Below, one piece after another: positions 33,154-38,470 of a DNA stretch of 38,470 nucleotides. Source of the DNA: an uncultured Bacilli bacterium (GTDB lineage: Bacteria > Bacillota_I > Bacilli_A > RF39 > UBA660). How positions within the stretch are numbered: position 1 is the stretch's first letter; the number at the start of each line of letters is the position of its first letter. Under the pieces are notes generated by a model, which was not told the DNA's origin, did no database searches, and saw only the letters and a program-made list of their open reading frames with translations. Where the stretch lies: NCBI GenBank assembly GCA_947628485.1, contig CANRAA010000005.1, positions 1-38,470 on the forward strand. The letters are read 5' to 3'. Position numbers and translations under genes: made by a program.

Positions 33154-34284
33154 CTACCTCTTACTAACTATTAAATTATGAATTTTTTCTACTGACTCAT
33201 TATTATCTAATTTTTTTAATCTTTCATGGGCTTTTTTTATAAACGTATCATTTACTTCTAATCTTTCTAATACTCTTTTAAAGCTCCAGATATTTCTGAC
33301 CTTTAGGCCATATTTTTTTCTGGCTATAAACCTTGCATTGTATTTCTCTTGACCCCCCACACCCGGAACTAGTATCATTGGAAGTCTCATCTCTAAAGAC
33401 TCGGTAACTGTTGCTCCACCAGGTTTCGATATCACGAGAGTACTTATCTTCATTAAATTTAAAACATCTTTGGAATATCCTAAAACTAATACATTCTTTA
33501 TCTTATTCTTTTTAACATATTCTTCGCATTTTACTTTTAATTTTTCATTCTTACCACTTATAAAGATAATATATTTATCTAAATTTAATTTACAAATGGT
33601 TTTAAAGTAATCATAGTAATACATACTCCCGACAGATGAACCACCAAAGAATAAATAAATCTTTTTATCTTTTTTTAAATTATATCTTTTATAGATATCT
33701 TCTAATTTATCCAAATGTTTAATTTTATCAATATTTAAAGGAAGACCAAAGGGGAATATTTTTTTGCTTTCCACTCCTCTTTTAATTAATTCTTCTTTAA
33801 CCACATCATTACCAACAATATAACCATCTTCTAAATGTTTATTTTTAATCCAACATTCATGAGGACTATAATCCGTAATAATCGTATATAGTTTAGGGTT
33901 AATTAAACCTAACTTTTTATAATAAGTAATGATATTGCTAGCATAAAAGTGCGAAGATATGACAATATCAGGATTATAATCCACAATAACATTTCGTAGG
34001 GTTTCATTATCATAACTCTTCTTAGCAAATTCATTATGGGCAAGCGTGGTAAGACGATGGTCCATTAACTCATAGAAAAAATTAAAGATTAAAGCAGGAC
34101 GATATTTTCCTACAAAATCCATTACTTTAACACCAATCCGGCCTAAAAAATTACCATAGTCGCTAATATCTAAAAGTTTAACATTTAAACTACTATCTTC
34201 ACTAAGGTAATTAGCAACATATTTAGCTATGGCCTCATGACCAGATCCATAACGAGCATATAATACTAGAACTTTTTTCTTCAT
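33154..34284 (-). CDS. MGDG-synthase/UgtP-family diacylglycerol glycosyltransferase
   Basis: A 376-residue peripheral membrane glycosyltransferase of the MGDG synthase type (GT28), related to UgtP/YpfP, which transfers glucose to diacylglycerol to make glycolipids for membranes and lipoteichoic acid anchors. The N-domain begins KKKVLVLYARYGSGHEAIA, with FVGKYRPALIF near residue 75 and ITDYSPHECW near 155. The C-domain has LFFGGSSVGSMYY near 215 and the UDP-sugar site ISKPGGATVTESLEMRLPMI near 295-315. The start at 34284 is chosen because GAGGG is 8 nt upstream; upstream Met and TTG codons in frame extend into the promoter. A TTGTTT-17-TATAAT promoter (34332-34304) drives it. Confidence 0.9.
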   Translation of the reverse strand: MKKKVLVLYARYGSGHEAIAKYVANYLSEDSSLNVKLLDISDYGNFLGRIGVKVMDFVGKYRPALIFNFFYELMDHRLTTLAHNEFAKKSYDNETLRNVIVDYNPDIVISSHFYASNIITYYKKLGLINPKLYTIITDYSPHECWIKNKHLEDGYIVGNDVVKEELIKRGVESKKIFPFGLPLNIDKIKHLDKLEDIYKRYNLKKDKKIYLFFGGSSVGSMYYYDYFKTICKLNLDKYIIFISGKNEKLKVKCEEYVKKNKIKNVLVLGYSKDVLNLMKISTLVISKPGGATVTESLEMRLPMILVPGVGGQEKYNARFIARKKYGLKVRNIWSFKRVLERLEVNDTFIKKAHERLKKLDNNESVEKIHNLIVSKR

Positions 34285-34303
34285 ACTTCTTACCCTCATC
34301 CTA

Positions 34304-34332
34304 ATTATAAAACAAATTGCAAAATAAAACAA
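34304..34332 (-). promoter_or_regulatory. Promoter of the glycosyltransferase-transketolase operon
   Basis: TTGTTT (34332-34327), a 17-nt spacer and TATAAT (34309-34304) on the minus strand, close to the upstream gene's terminator. Confidence 0.6.
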
Positions 34333-34352
34333 TGAATTTACTGATTCATTGT
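34318..34352 (-). terminator. Terminator of the 46-codon gene
   Basis: ACAATGAAT (34329-34337) pairs with ATTCATTGT (34344-34352), leaving a 6-nt loop. On the minus strand the stem is followed by TTTTATTTT. The stem overlaps the last codons of the small ORF. Confidence 0.8.
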
Positions 34353-34478
34353 TACATTATAGTTATTATTTGCTAGTTCATTAAGATATGAAAATCTTAC
34401 TTCCAGGAGCAATACTCCTAAAACAATTACGCTATAAAATAAGATTAGTCCTCCAAAATGACTTAACATTTTTTTCAT
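34338..34478 (-). CDS. 46-residue single-pass membrane protein divergent from lexA (putative SOS division inhibitor)
   Basis: A minus-strand gene of 46 codons, too short for usual gene calls. The product starts MKKMLSHFGGLILFYSVIV and continues with LGVLLLEV, one strong membrane helix (about residues 9-27), then a 19-residue polar tail ending NVTMNQ. With Lys2-Lys3 in front, the N-terminus should be inside and the tail outside. AAGGAG (34491-34486) is 7 nt before the ATG. It has its own promoter (TTGATT-17-TATGAT), whose spacer holds the AAAC-N4-GTTT palindrome, and its own terminator, so it looks like a real monocistronic gene. Divergence from lexA recalls YneA of Bacillus and SosA of Staphylococcus, single-pass SOS-induced division inhibitors; there is no LysM domain as in YneA. 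Function is inferred. Confidence 0.75.
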   Translation of the reverse strand: MKKMLSHFGGLILFYSVIVLGVLLLEVRFSYLNELANNNYNVTMNQ

Positions 34479-34499
34479 TATATCACTCCTTCTAAATCA

Positions 34500-34528
34500 A
34501 TCATATCAAAACATAAGTTTGTAATCAA
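34500..34528 (-). promoter_or_regulatory. Promoter of the small membrane-protein gene
   Basis: TTGATT (34528-34523), 17 nt, TATGAT (34505-34500). The LexA-like palindrome AAACTTATGTTT (minus-strand reading of 34520-34509) lies within the spacer, so bound repressor would block RNA polymerase. Confidence 0.7.
34509..34520. promoter_or_regulatory. LexA-like box 1 (AAAC-N4-GTTT), small gene
   Basis: AAACATAAGTTT. It shares the half sites AAAC/GTTT with box 2 and differs from the Bacillus GAAC-N4-GTTC core by one base on each side. It is inside the promoter spacer of the minus-strand small gene. Confidence 0.6.
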
Positions 34529-34555
34529 GGGCAAAAAAGAAATTTTAAAAATTTT

Positions 34556-34567
34556 AAACATTTGTTT
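34556..34567. promoter_or_regulatory. LexA-like box 2 (AAAC-N4-GTTT), lexA promoter
   Basis: AAACATTTGTTT overlaps the -35 (TTGACA, 34566-34571) of lexA, an autorepression position. It is 47 bp from box 1. Confidence 0.65.
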
Positions 34568-34594
34568 GACATTTTTTAACTATTGTTGTAAAAT
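34566..34594 (+). promoter_or_regulatory. lexA promoter
   Basis: TTGACA (34566-34571), 17-nt spacer ending TG, then TAAAAT (34589-34594), an extended -10. AAGGAG at 34601-34606 serves translation. Confidence 0.75.
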
Positions 34595-34617
34595 TATTTT
34601 AAGGAGATGATAATTTT

Positions 34618-35241
34618 ATGATAATACCAGAACTTACACCAAGACAAAATGACATTTTAGACTTTGTAAAAAAATATACGGCTGAACATGGATATCCGCC
34701 TGCCATTAGGGAAATTTGTAAAGGAGTTGGCTTAAGTAGTCCCGCTACTGTATTCGTTCATTTAAAGAATTTGGAAAACTTAGGTTATATTAAAACCACA
34801 AGTAATAAATTTAGAACGATTGAAATTTTATGCGAAAATGAATACTTACCAGTTAATGAAGATGTTATTAAAGTACCACTTCTTGGTAAAGTAACAGCAG
34901 GAAATCCTATTACGGCGATTGAACAACCAAATGAGTTCTTTAAAATTCCCGCATCCTTAGTACCAGCAGCAGCTACAATATTCACTCTTCATGTCAGTGG
35001 TGAAAGTATGATTAATGCCGGTATCTATGATGGCGATTATGTTATTGTGGAAAGACAAAGTACAGCGAGAAATGGTGATATAGTTGTTGCCATGACTATG
35101 GAAGGGGAAGCTACGATTAAAACTTTCTATAAAGAAAATGGTCATATCAGATTACAACCTGAAAATGACACGATGGACCCAATTATATTAGATAATTGTG
35201 TTATCTTAGGAAAAGCCATTGGCTTATATAGAAAATTCTAA
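34618..35241 (+). CDS. lexA: SOS repressor LexA
   Basis: A 207-residue repressor protease. The winged-helix N-domain (about 1-70) includes LTPRQNDILDFVKKYTAEHG, YPPAIREICKGVGLSSPATV and FRTIEIL. The C-terminal S24 protease domain has the Ala94-Gly95 cleavage site (KVTAGNP), catalytic Ser130 in SGESM and Lys168 in EATIKTF, all as in E. coli and Bacillus. RecA filaments stimulate self-cleavage after DNA damage. Upstream is a consensus promoter overlapped by an AAAC-N4-GTTT box; a terminator follows. The divergent small membrane gene shares the operator region. No other clear AAAC-N4-GTTT promoter box was found in the window. Confidence 0.96.
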   Translation: MIIPELTPRQNDILDFVKKYTAEHGYPPAIREICKGVGLSSPATVFVHLKNLENLGYIKTTSNKFRTIEILCENEYLPVNEDVIKVPLLGKVTAGNPITAIEQPNEFFKIPASLVPAAATIFTLHVSGESMINAGIYDGDYVIVERQSTARNGDIVVAMTMEGEATIKTFYKENGHIRLQPENDTMDPIILDNCVILGKAIGLYRKF

Positions 35242-35259
35242 TTAATTATTTAAACAAGC

Positions 35260-35296
35260 AAAAAGATATTTAGGCAAATACTTAAATATCTTTTTA
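35260..35296 (+). terminator. Bidirectional terminator of lexA and mtaB
   Basis: AAAAAGATATTTA (35260-35272) pairs with TAAATATCTTTTT (35283-35295), leaving a 10-nt loop. The plus-strand side ends in a T run, the A-rich arm serves mtaB on the other strand. Confidence 0.8.
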
Positions 35297-35308
35297 TATG
35301 TCTTAGTT

Positions 35309-36556
35309 TTAAGAATTTACAGCAGCACTTTCATATATTATATTGTAAATTTTATTCTTAGTTAGTTCTTTATCAATTACTACTCTAATATAGTTTGAAG
35401 AGCGGCCAATTGATTTACCATCCTTTACTTCTTCAATTAGAATGTCTAATGGTTTACCAATAAATTTAGCTTGATATTGTTTTTCTAAGATATCAGATAG
35501 ATTAAGAAGTTTATGATCTCTTTTCGATTTATCTATGGAAGATACTTCTTTCATTAGACTAGCTTTCGTGCCATCTCTTTTCGAATAAGGAAAAACATGA
35601 ATTTTACTAAATTCTAATTTTTTCGCATTTTCATAAGTCTCCATAAAATCTTTTTCGGTTTCTTCAGGGAATCCGACAATGATATCGGTAGAAATAGCAA
35701 TATCAGGTCTAATCCTTCTTATTTCTTTTATTTTATTAAAGAAATATTCCATATTATATTTTCTATTCATTAAAGATAGAACATGATCACTTCCCGCTTG
35801 TAAAGGAATATGTAAATGATTACAAAACTTTTCATTAGTTTTAAGCATTTCCATAAACTTATCATTAAGTTCCGTAATTTCCACACTAGATAGTCTTATT
35901 CTTTTAATATTATCTATTTTAGATAACTCATTAATAACATCTACTAAATCATAACCATTATCATTATAAGAACCAGTATGAATACCAGTTAAGACAATTT
36001 CTTGATGGTTTTTAGAAAGTTCCTTGGCCTCTTTAATGATTTCTGCAAAGTTTTTACTCCGACATTTACCCCTCATAAAAGGAATTATACAATAAGAACA
36101 AAAATTATCACAACCATCTTGAATTTTAATAAATGCTCTCGTATGATTAAAATCATTAATCATCATACTTTCAAATTCTAAATCGCGATTTTTATCGACA
36201 TAATAATATTTTTCATGAGTATTTAGATACTCCTTAATTAATTCGGGTATCTTTACTTTATTTTTATTACCAAGTAAAATGTCTACCCCCATTTCTTTGT
36301 ATTCTTCGGGTTTATTTTGCGTACTACAACCAAAGACAACTAAAATAGCCTTAGGATTTTCTCTTTTTACTCTTCTAACAAACTTTTTACATTTACTATC
36401 AGAAGTATTGGTAACCGTACAAGTATTAACTAAAACAATGTCCGCCTCATTTAACTCATGCGTAAATAAGAAACCTTCACTTATTAAGGCTTCTTTTAAA
36501 AAGTTCGACTCGTAAGCATTTACTTTACAACCAAAAGTTTCAATATAAAACTTCAT
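35309..36556 (-). CDS. mtaB: tRNA t6A37 methylthiotransferase MtaB
   Basis: A radical SAM methylthiotransferase that converts t6A37 to ms2t6A37 in tRNAs reading ANN codons. The N-terminal UPF0004 domain carries ETFGCKVNAYES near residue 6 (first cluster Cys), NTCTVTNTSDSKC near 44 and VFGCSTQ near 75. The radical SAM motif is CDNFCSYC near 145-152 (CxxxCxxC), followed by IIPFMRGKCRSK. The C-terminal TRAM-like domain is near IGKPLDILIEEVKDGKSIG. GCK in the first motif and the length of about 415 favour MtaB over MiaB or RimO. The start at 36556 is set by GGGTGG; GTG at 36565 is also in frame. The gene follows the acidic membrane protein by 12 nt, so is likely cotranscribed with it. Confidence 0.93.
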   Translation of the reverse strand: MKFYIETFGCKVNAYESNFLKEALISEGFLFTHELNEADIVLVNTCTVTNTSDSKCKKFVRRVKRENPKAILVVFGCSTQNKPEEYKEMGVDILLGNKNKVKIPELIKEYLNTHEKYYYVDKNRDLEFESMMINDFNHTRAFIKIQDGCDNFCSYCIIPFMRGKCRSKNFAEIIKEAKELSKNHQEIVLTGIHTGSYNDNGYDLVDVINELSKIDNIKRIRLSSVEITELNDKFMEMLKTNEKFCNHLHIPLQAGSDHVLSLMNRKYNMEYFFNKIKEIRRIRPDIAISTDIIVGFPEETEKDFMETYENAKKLEFSKIHVFPYSKRDGTKASLMKEVSSIDKSKRDHKLLNLSDILEKQYQAKFIGKPLDILIEEVKDGKSIGRSSNYIRVVIDKELTKNKIYNIIYESAAVNS

Positions 36557-36568
36557 TAAAACCACCCT

Positions 36569-37153
36569 TTAATTTAAGAGTTCATTAAGTTCCTTTAAAG
36601 CATTTAAGAAAGCTTCTTCTTTTTCATAACTAATAACTCTTACTTCTTTTACTTCATCTAATTCATTTTTATTTACTAAATCATTTAAATCAACTTTTTT
36701 AACGACTAAATCGTCCATTACTTCTTCTTTTTCATAATTTACAGCATACTTATTTTTCTTTTGTAATAACTCATCATAACTAATAATAGCTTTTTCTTCT
36801 TGTTCTTTTTCATATTCAAAATTACTAGAGGATTCAATATTTTCACTTTTAAGTTTCTCGGTTAAAGCCTTTAAATCTAAAAGTTCGCCTTCTTCATCAT
36901 TATACTCTTCTACCTCTTCTTTTTTTGGCTCTTCAACTTTAACTTCTTTCACTTCTTCTTTTTTTGCATCTTCATTAATATCATTTTCTAGATGTTTAAA
37001 TAAATCTTCACTATCTATCACATCTTTATTTATCTTAATAAAATAAACTAAAGTTACTAGTAAGATAAGTAAAGCAATAATGGCAAAGAAAAAGATTATA
37101 TCAACCATACTAAAAGAATTAATTAAATAGAGAATATCTTCTAATAACTTCAT
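36569..37153 (-). CDS. Single-pass membrane protein with long acidic cytoplasmic tail
   Basis: A protein of 194 residues with one N-terminal membrane helix (about 16-38, DIIFFFAIIALLILLVTLVY) preceded by a short non-charged segment. It is followed by KINKDVIDSEDLFKHLEND and an extended, very Glu/Lys-rich tail (about 60-150) with low complexity. Two short similar motifs near the C-terminus (ISYDELLQKKNKYAVNYEKE and ISYEKEEAFLNALKELNELL) look like helical docking elements. The tail is probably disordered. No family recognised. The start at 37153 (MKLLEDIL) follows GGTGGTG; GTG codons at 37165 and 37162 are in frame. Its promoter resembles that of the neighbouring 37350 gene. It probably forms an operon with mtaB. 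Confidence 0.65.
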   Translation of the reverse strand: MKLLEDILYLINSFSMVDIIFFFAIIALLILLVTLVYFIKINKDVIDSEDLFKHLENDINEDAKKEEVKEVKVEEPKKEEVEEYNDEEGELLDLKALTEKLKSENIESSSNFEYEKEQEEKAIISYDELLQKKNKYAVNYEKEEVMDDLVVKKVDLNDLVNKNELDEVKEVRVISYEKEEAFLNALKELNELLN

Positions 37154-37263
37154 CTTTTTCACCACCTCTACTAATTAGTTACATAATCATTTTAACACTT
37201 TGTGTAAATAAAAATAAGTATCTAGCATTTGCTTTACATAAATGTTTGCAAATGTTGACACTT

Positions 37264-37292
37264 ATTATAACACAATATTATAAAGTATTCAA
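37264..37292 (-). promoter_or_regulatory. Promoter of the acidic membrane protein-mtaB operon
   Basis: TTGAAT (37292-37287), 17-nt spacer, TATAAT (37269-37264) with TG one base upstream (TGTTATAAT). An almost identical element is found at 38062-38090. Confidence 0.65.
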
Positions 37293-37349
37293 TTACTCTA
37301 CAACAATTGATTCATAAAATCTGCTAAACTATTTTTTACACAAGAAATT

Positions 37350-38036
37350 CTATTTTGACAAAGTTCTTGTTTTTGGTTTTTCTTCAAAAGATGTTACTGG
37401 TAAACAGTCAGTCATTACACCTTTAGGAACCTCTATTTTTTTGCCTTTAGTATACATAAGATAATCTTCAAGATTTTCATTTATTAAAGGCAATAATTCA
37501 AAAGGTAATCCAATTTGCTCAGAAATTATTTGTTTGGTTTCATCTTTTAAATTATGATTAATTACATCATCTGTTTTTTCGTCTATAATTATTAATTTAT
37601 CAATATTTGCATCATCAAAATAAGTATTATTTTTAAATTTTGTAATAACTTCTTCTTTATTAGCAAATGACCATTGTAATGTGAAAAGTTTTTCAACATC
37701 TTCTTTAGTAGTATAAAATGCTGTTGGATTGCCATAAGTTTCAACAAGCGCTAAATAAAAATCACTTAAAGCCGCTAGTTTCTCTCCTACAGTACTATTT
37801 TTTGTAACATTTCCTACACTAATTCTGAAAGCCCCATCAATATAACCGTCAAGACAATACCTTATATAAAAAGGAAGACCAGGTTGAAACATCTCGCTAT
37901 AAGTACGATATTGAGAAAAATATTCACCAAAAAGATTAGTATTATCAACTCCATAAATATTTATTTTCTTTCCTAATTTATCCTTTAAAAAATGCTCAAG
38001 TTCATAACAACTTACAAATTCAAACTCAAATTTCAT
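37350..38036 (-). CDS. Uncharacterised soluble protein
   Basis: A 228-residue protein with no signal peptide or membrane helix and no family I recognise. The N-terminal 120 residues are mixed alpha/beta (MKFEFEFVSCYELEHFLKDK, NIYGVDNTNLFGEYFSQYRT, then PFYIRYCLDGYIDGAFRISV). The middle has alternating acidic segments (IDKLIIIDEKTDDVINHNL) and the C-terminus is basic and threonine-rich (KPKTRTLSK). The SD is excellent (AGGAGGGG, 3 nt before the ATG). It has its own promoter at 38062-38090. It lies between mtaB and the repeat-rich right edge and may be accessory. Function cannot be assigned. Confidence 0.5.
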   Translation of the reverse strand: MKFEFEFVSCYELEHFLKDKLGKKINIYGVDNTNLFGEYFSQYRTYSEMFQPGLPFYIRYCLDGYIDGAFRISVGNVTKNSTVGEKLAALSDFYLALVETYGNPTAFYTTKEDVEKLFTLQWSFANKEEVITKFKNNTYFDDANIDKLIIIDEKTDDVINHNLKDETKQIISEQIGLPFELLPLINENLEDYLMYTKGKKIEVPKGVMTDCLPVTSFEEKPKTRTLSK

Positions 38037-38061
38037 ACACCCCTCCTAAATAATGTCGTTT

Positions 38062-38090
38062 ATTATAACACAATATTATCTAATAGTCAA
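38062..38090 (-). promoter_or_regulatory. Promoter of the 37350 gene, duplicated element
   Basis: TTGACT (38090-38085), 17 nt, TATAAT (38067-38062) with TG one base upstream. The 18 bases ATTATAACACAATATTAT are identical to those at 37264-37281. Confidence 0.65.
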
Positions 38091-38091
38091 T

Positions 38092-38118
38092 TACTCAGTA
38101 ACGATTTGGTAAGGATTT
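38092..38118 (+). repeat. Direct repeat, copy 1 (27 bp)
   Basis: The 27 bases at 38092-38118 recur exactly at 38371-38397, 279 bp further. The copies start TACTCAGTAACG and end AAGGATTT. The stretch between them is the structured element. Confidence 0.85.
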
Positions 38119-38120
38119 GT

Positions 38121-38179
38121 GAATAATTAGTAAAAATGTCCCTTTTTTTGGTAACGAATAATTAGTAAAAATGTCCCTT
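38121..38179 (+). repeat. 24-bp tandem direct repeats
   Basis: The 24 bases at 38121-38144 (GAATAATTAG, TAAAAATGTC, CCTT) are repeated exactly at 38156-38179, with an 11-nt T-rich spacer. Related diverged units continue at 38398-38440. Confidence 0.85.
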
Positions 38180-38191
38180 CATATTTTTTTG

Positions 38192-38291
38192 TTGACAATA
38201 GGCAATTATGTGATAGGCATTTTTAGCCAAAGGCTGATAATATAAGCCTTTGCAAGCCGATAACATCACATAATTGGGTTCCTATTGTCAA
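38192..38291. repeat. Long nested hairpin in the element
   Basis: TTGACAATAGG (38192-38202) pairs with CCTATTGTCAA (38281-38291), and CAATTATGTGAT (38203-38214) pairs with ATCACATAATTG (38265-38276), with a 4-nt bulge (38277-38280). A second hairpin CAAAGGCT/AGCCTTTG (38228-38235 / 38245-38252) is nested in the loop. This would be a stable cruciform or RNA fold. Confidence 0.8.
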
Positions 38292-38370
38292 TAAAATAAA
38301 TTAATAAAACGAAGACATTTTCATTAATTATTCAATTTTTAAATAGGGACATTTTCAAAAATTTTTCACA

Positions 38371-38397
38371 TACTCAGTAACGATTTGGTAAGGATTT
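38371..38397 (+). repeat. Direct repeat, copy 2 (27 bp)
   Basis: An exact repeat of 38092-38118. After it the sequence resumes with a diverged version of the AATT...AATGTC unit, so the repeat may be part of an element end rather than a target duplication. Confidence 0.85.
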
Positions 38398-38470
38398 ATG
38401 ATTAATTTATGATAATGTCTTAAGTGTTAGTATTTGAAAATGTCTCAAAACTAATATAATATATGTCACT

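Larger units (their letters stand above)
38119..38370. mobile_element. MITE-like or IS-end element with terminal repeats, no ORF
   Basis: About 250 bp bounded by inverted ends: the left end has GTGAATAATTAG followed by TAAAAATGTCCC, the right end has AGGGACATTTTCAAAAATTT then TTCACA. Inside the left end the same 24-bp unit is repeated (38121-38144 and 38156-38179). A similar inverted unit (AGACATTTTCATTAATTATT) occurs at 38313-38333. The centre is a large hairpin (38192-38291). Multiple subterminal repeats with an AATGTCCC core are reminiscent of IS21-type element ends (inference, no transposase here). It is flanked by the 27-bp direct repeats. It fills the 300+ nt gene-free right edge. Confidence 0.5.

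Noticed and set aside
37229-37250. LexA-like AAATGTTTGCAAATGTT repeat before the acidic membrane gene
   Set aside because: The half sites do not fit AAAC-N4-GTTT and it lies downstream of the promoter; it may be a weak repeat only.
38119-38370. CRISPR array
   Set aside because: There are only two exact 24-bp repeats with an 11-nt spacer plus diverged inverted copies; no regular spacers and no cas genes.
1-38470. tRNA or rRNA genes
   Set aside because: I looked for T-loop GGTTCGA-type sequences and cloverleaf blocks and found none that I could support; a tRNAscan-SE run would settle it.

Overview
The window is strongly AT-rich and reads like a chromosome segment of a low-GC Gram-positive bacterium of the Bacilli / Mollicutes-related branch, possibly an uncultured gut lineage (inference). 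The support is a T-box leader in front of valS, a DivIB/FtsQ protein and peptidoglycan genes, a SirA-like sporulation protein with Spo0A-type boxes, a SpoIIID-like regulator, a LexA of Gram-positive type, and processive-glycosyltransferase lipid synthesis. TGA is used as a stop (murB, lepA) and TGG encodes Trp, so this is the standard bacterial code and not the Mycoplasma code. Nearly all genes lie on the minus strand. The plus-strand exceptions are a small Cro-type regulator, the unknown gene plus def pair, and lexA.

Layout, left to right. 1-2440: an accessory-looking edge with a SipW-type exported protein, a divergent small HTH regulator and an uncharacterised WG-repeat-like protein. 2519-11039: one long co-directional block read right to left: lepA, a double-HTH SpoIIID-like gene, hemW, an anchored cadherin-like domain protein, a helical unknown, a glycerophosphodiesterase, murG, murB, divIB and queH. 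11097-11703: a YafQ/DinJ toxin-antitoxin pair. 11851-13282: a consensus promoter driving an unknown gene and peptide deformylase. 13303-16015: valS with its T-box leader. 16041-18840: two overlapping membrane-anchored beta-propeller-like proteins. 19088-26108: priA, a membrane transglutaminase-like protein, and a nusB / HipA-like kinase / xseA / unknown membrane protein / xseB operon. 26159-31002: mutS (apparently leaderless), a deoxyribosyltransferase-like protein, a YgjP-type metalloprotease, sirA and a solitary DUF1016 domain. 31204-35241: a transketolase-like protein that has lost its catalytic residues, a UgtP/MGDG-synthase-type glycosyltransferase, a 46-residue membrane protein too short for usual gene callers, and divergent lexA. 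35309-37153: mtaB and a membrane-anchored acidic protein. 37350-38470: an unknown gene and a structured, repeat-rich MITE/IS-end-like region.

The most interesting signal is the lexA region. A complete tiny transcription unit (promoter, SD, 46-codon ORF encoding one membrane helix, terminator) is divergent from lexA, and both promoters are overlapped by an AAAC-N4-GTTT palindrome. This is the arrangement of SOS division inhibitors such as YneA and SosA. Next in interest are the degenerate but intact transketolase, the tandem 0A boxes positioned for activation of sirA, and the element with nested inverted repeats at the right edge.
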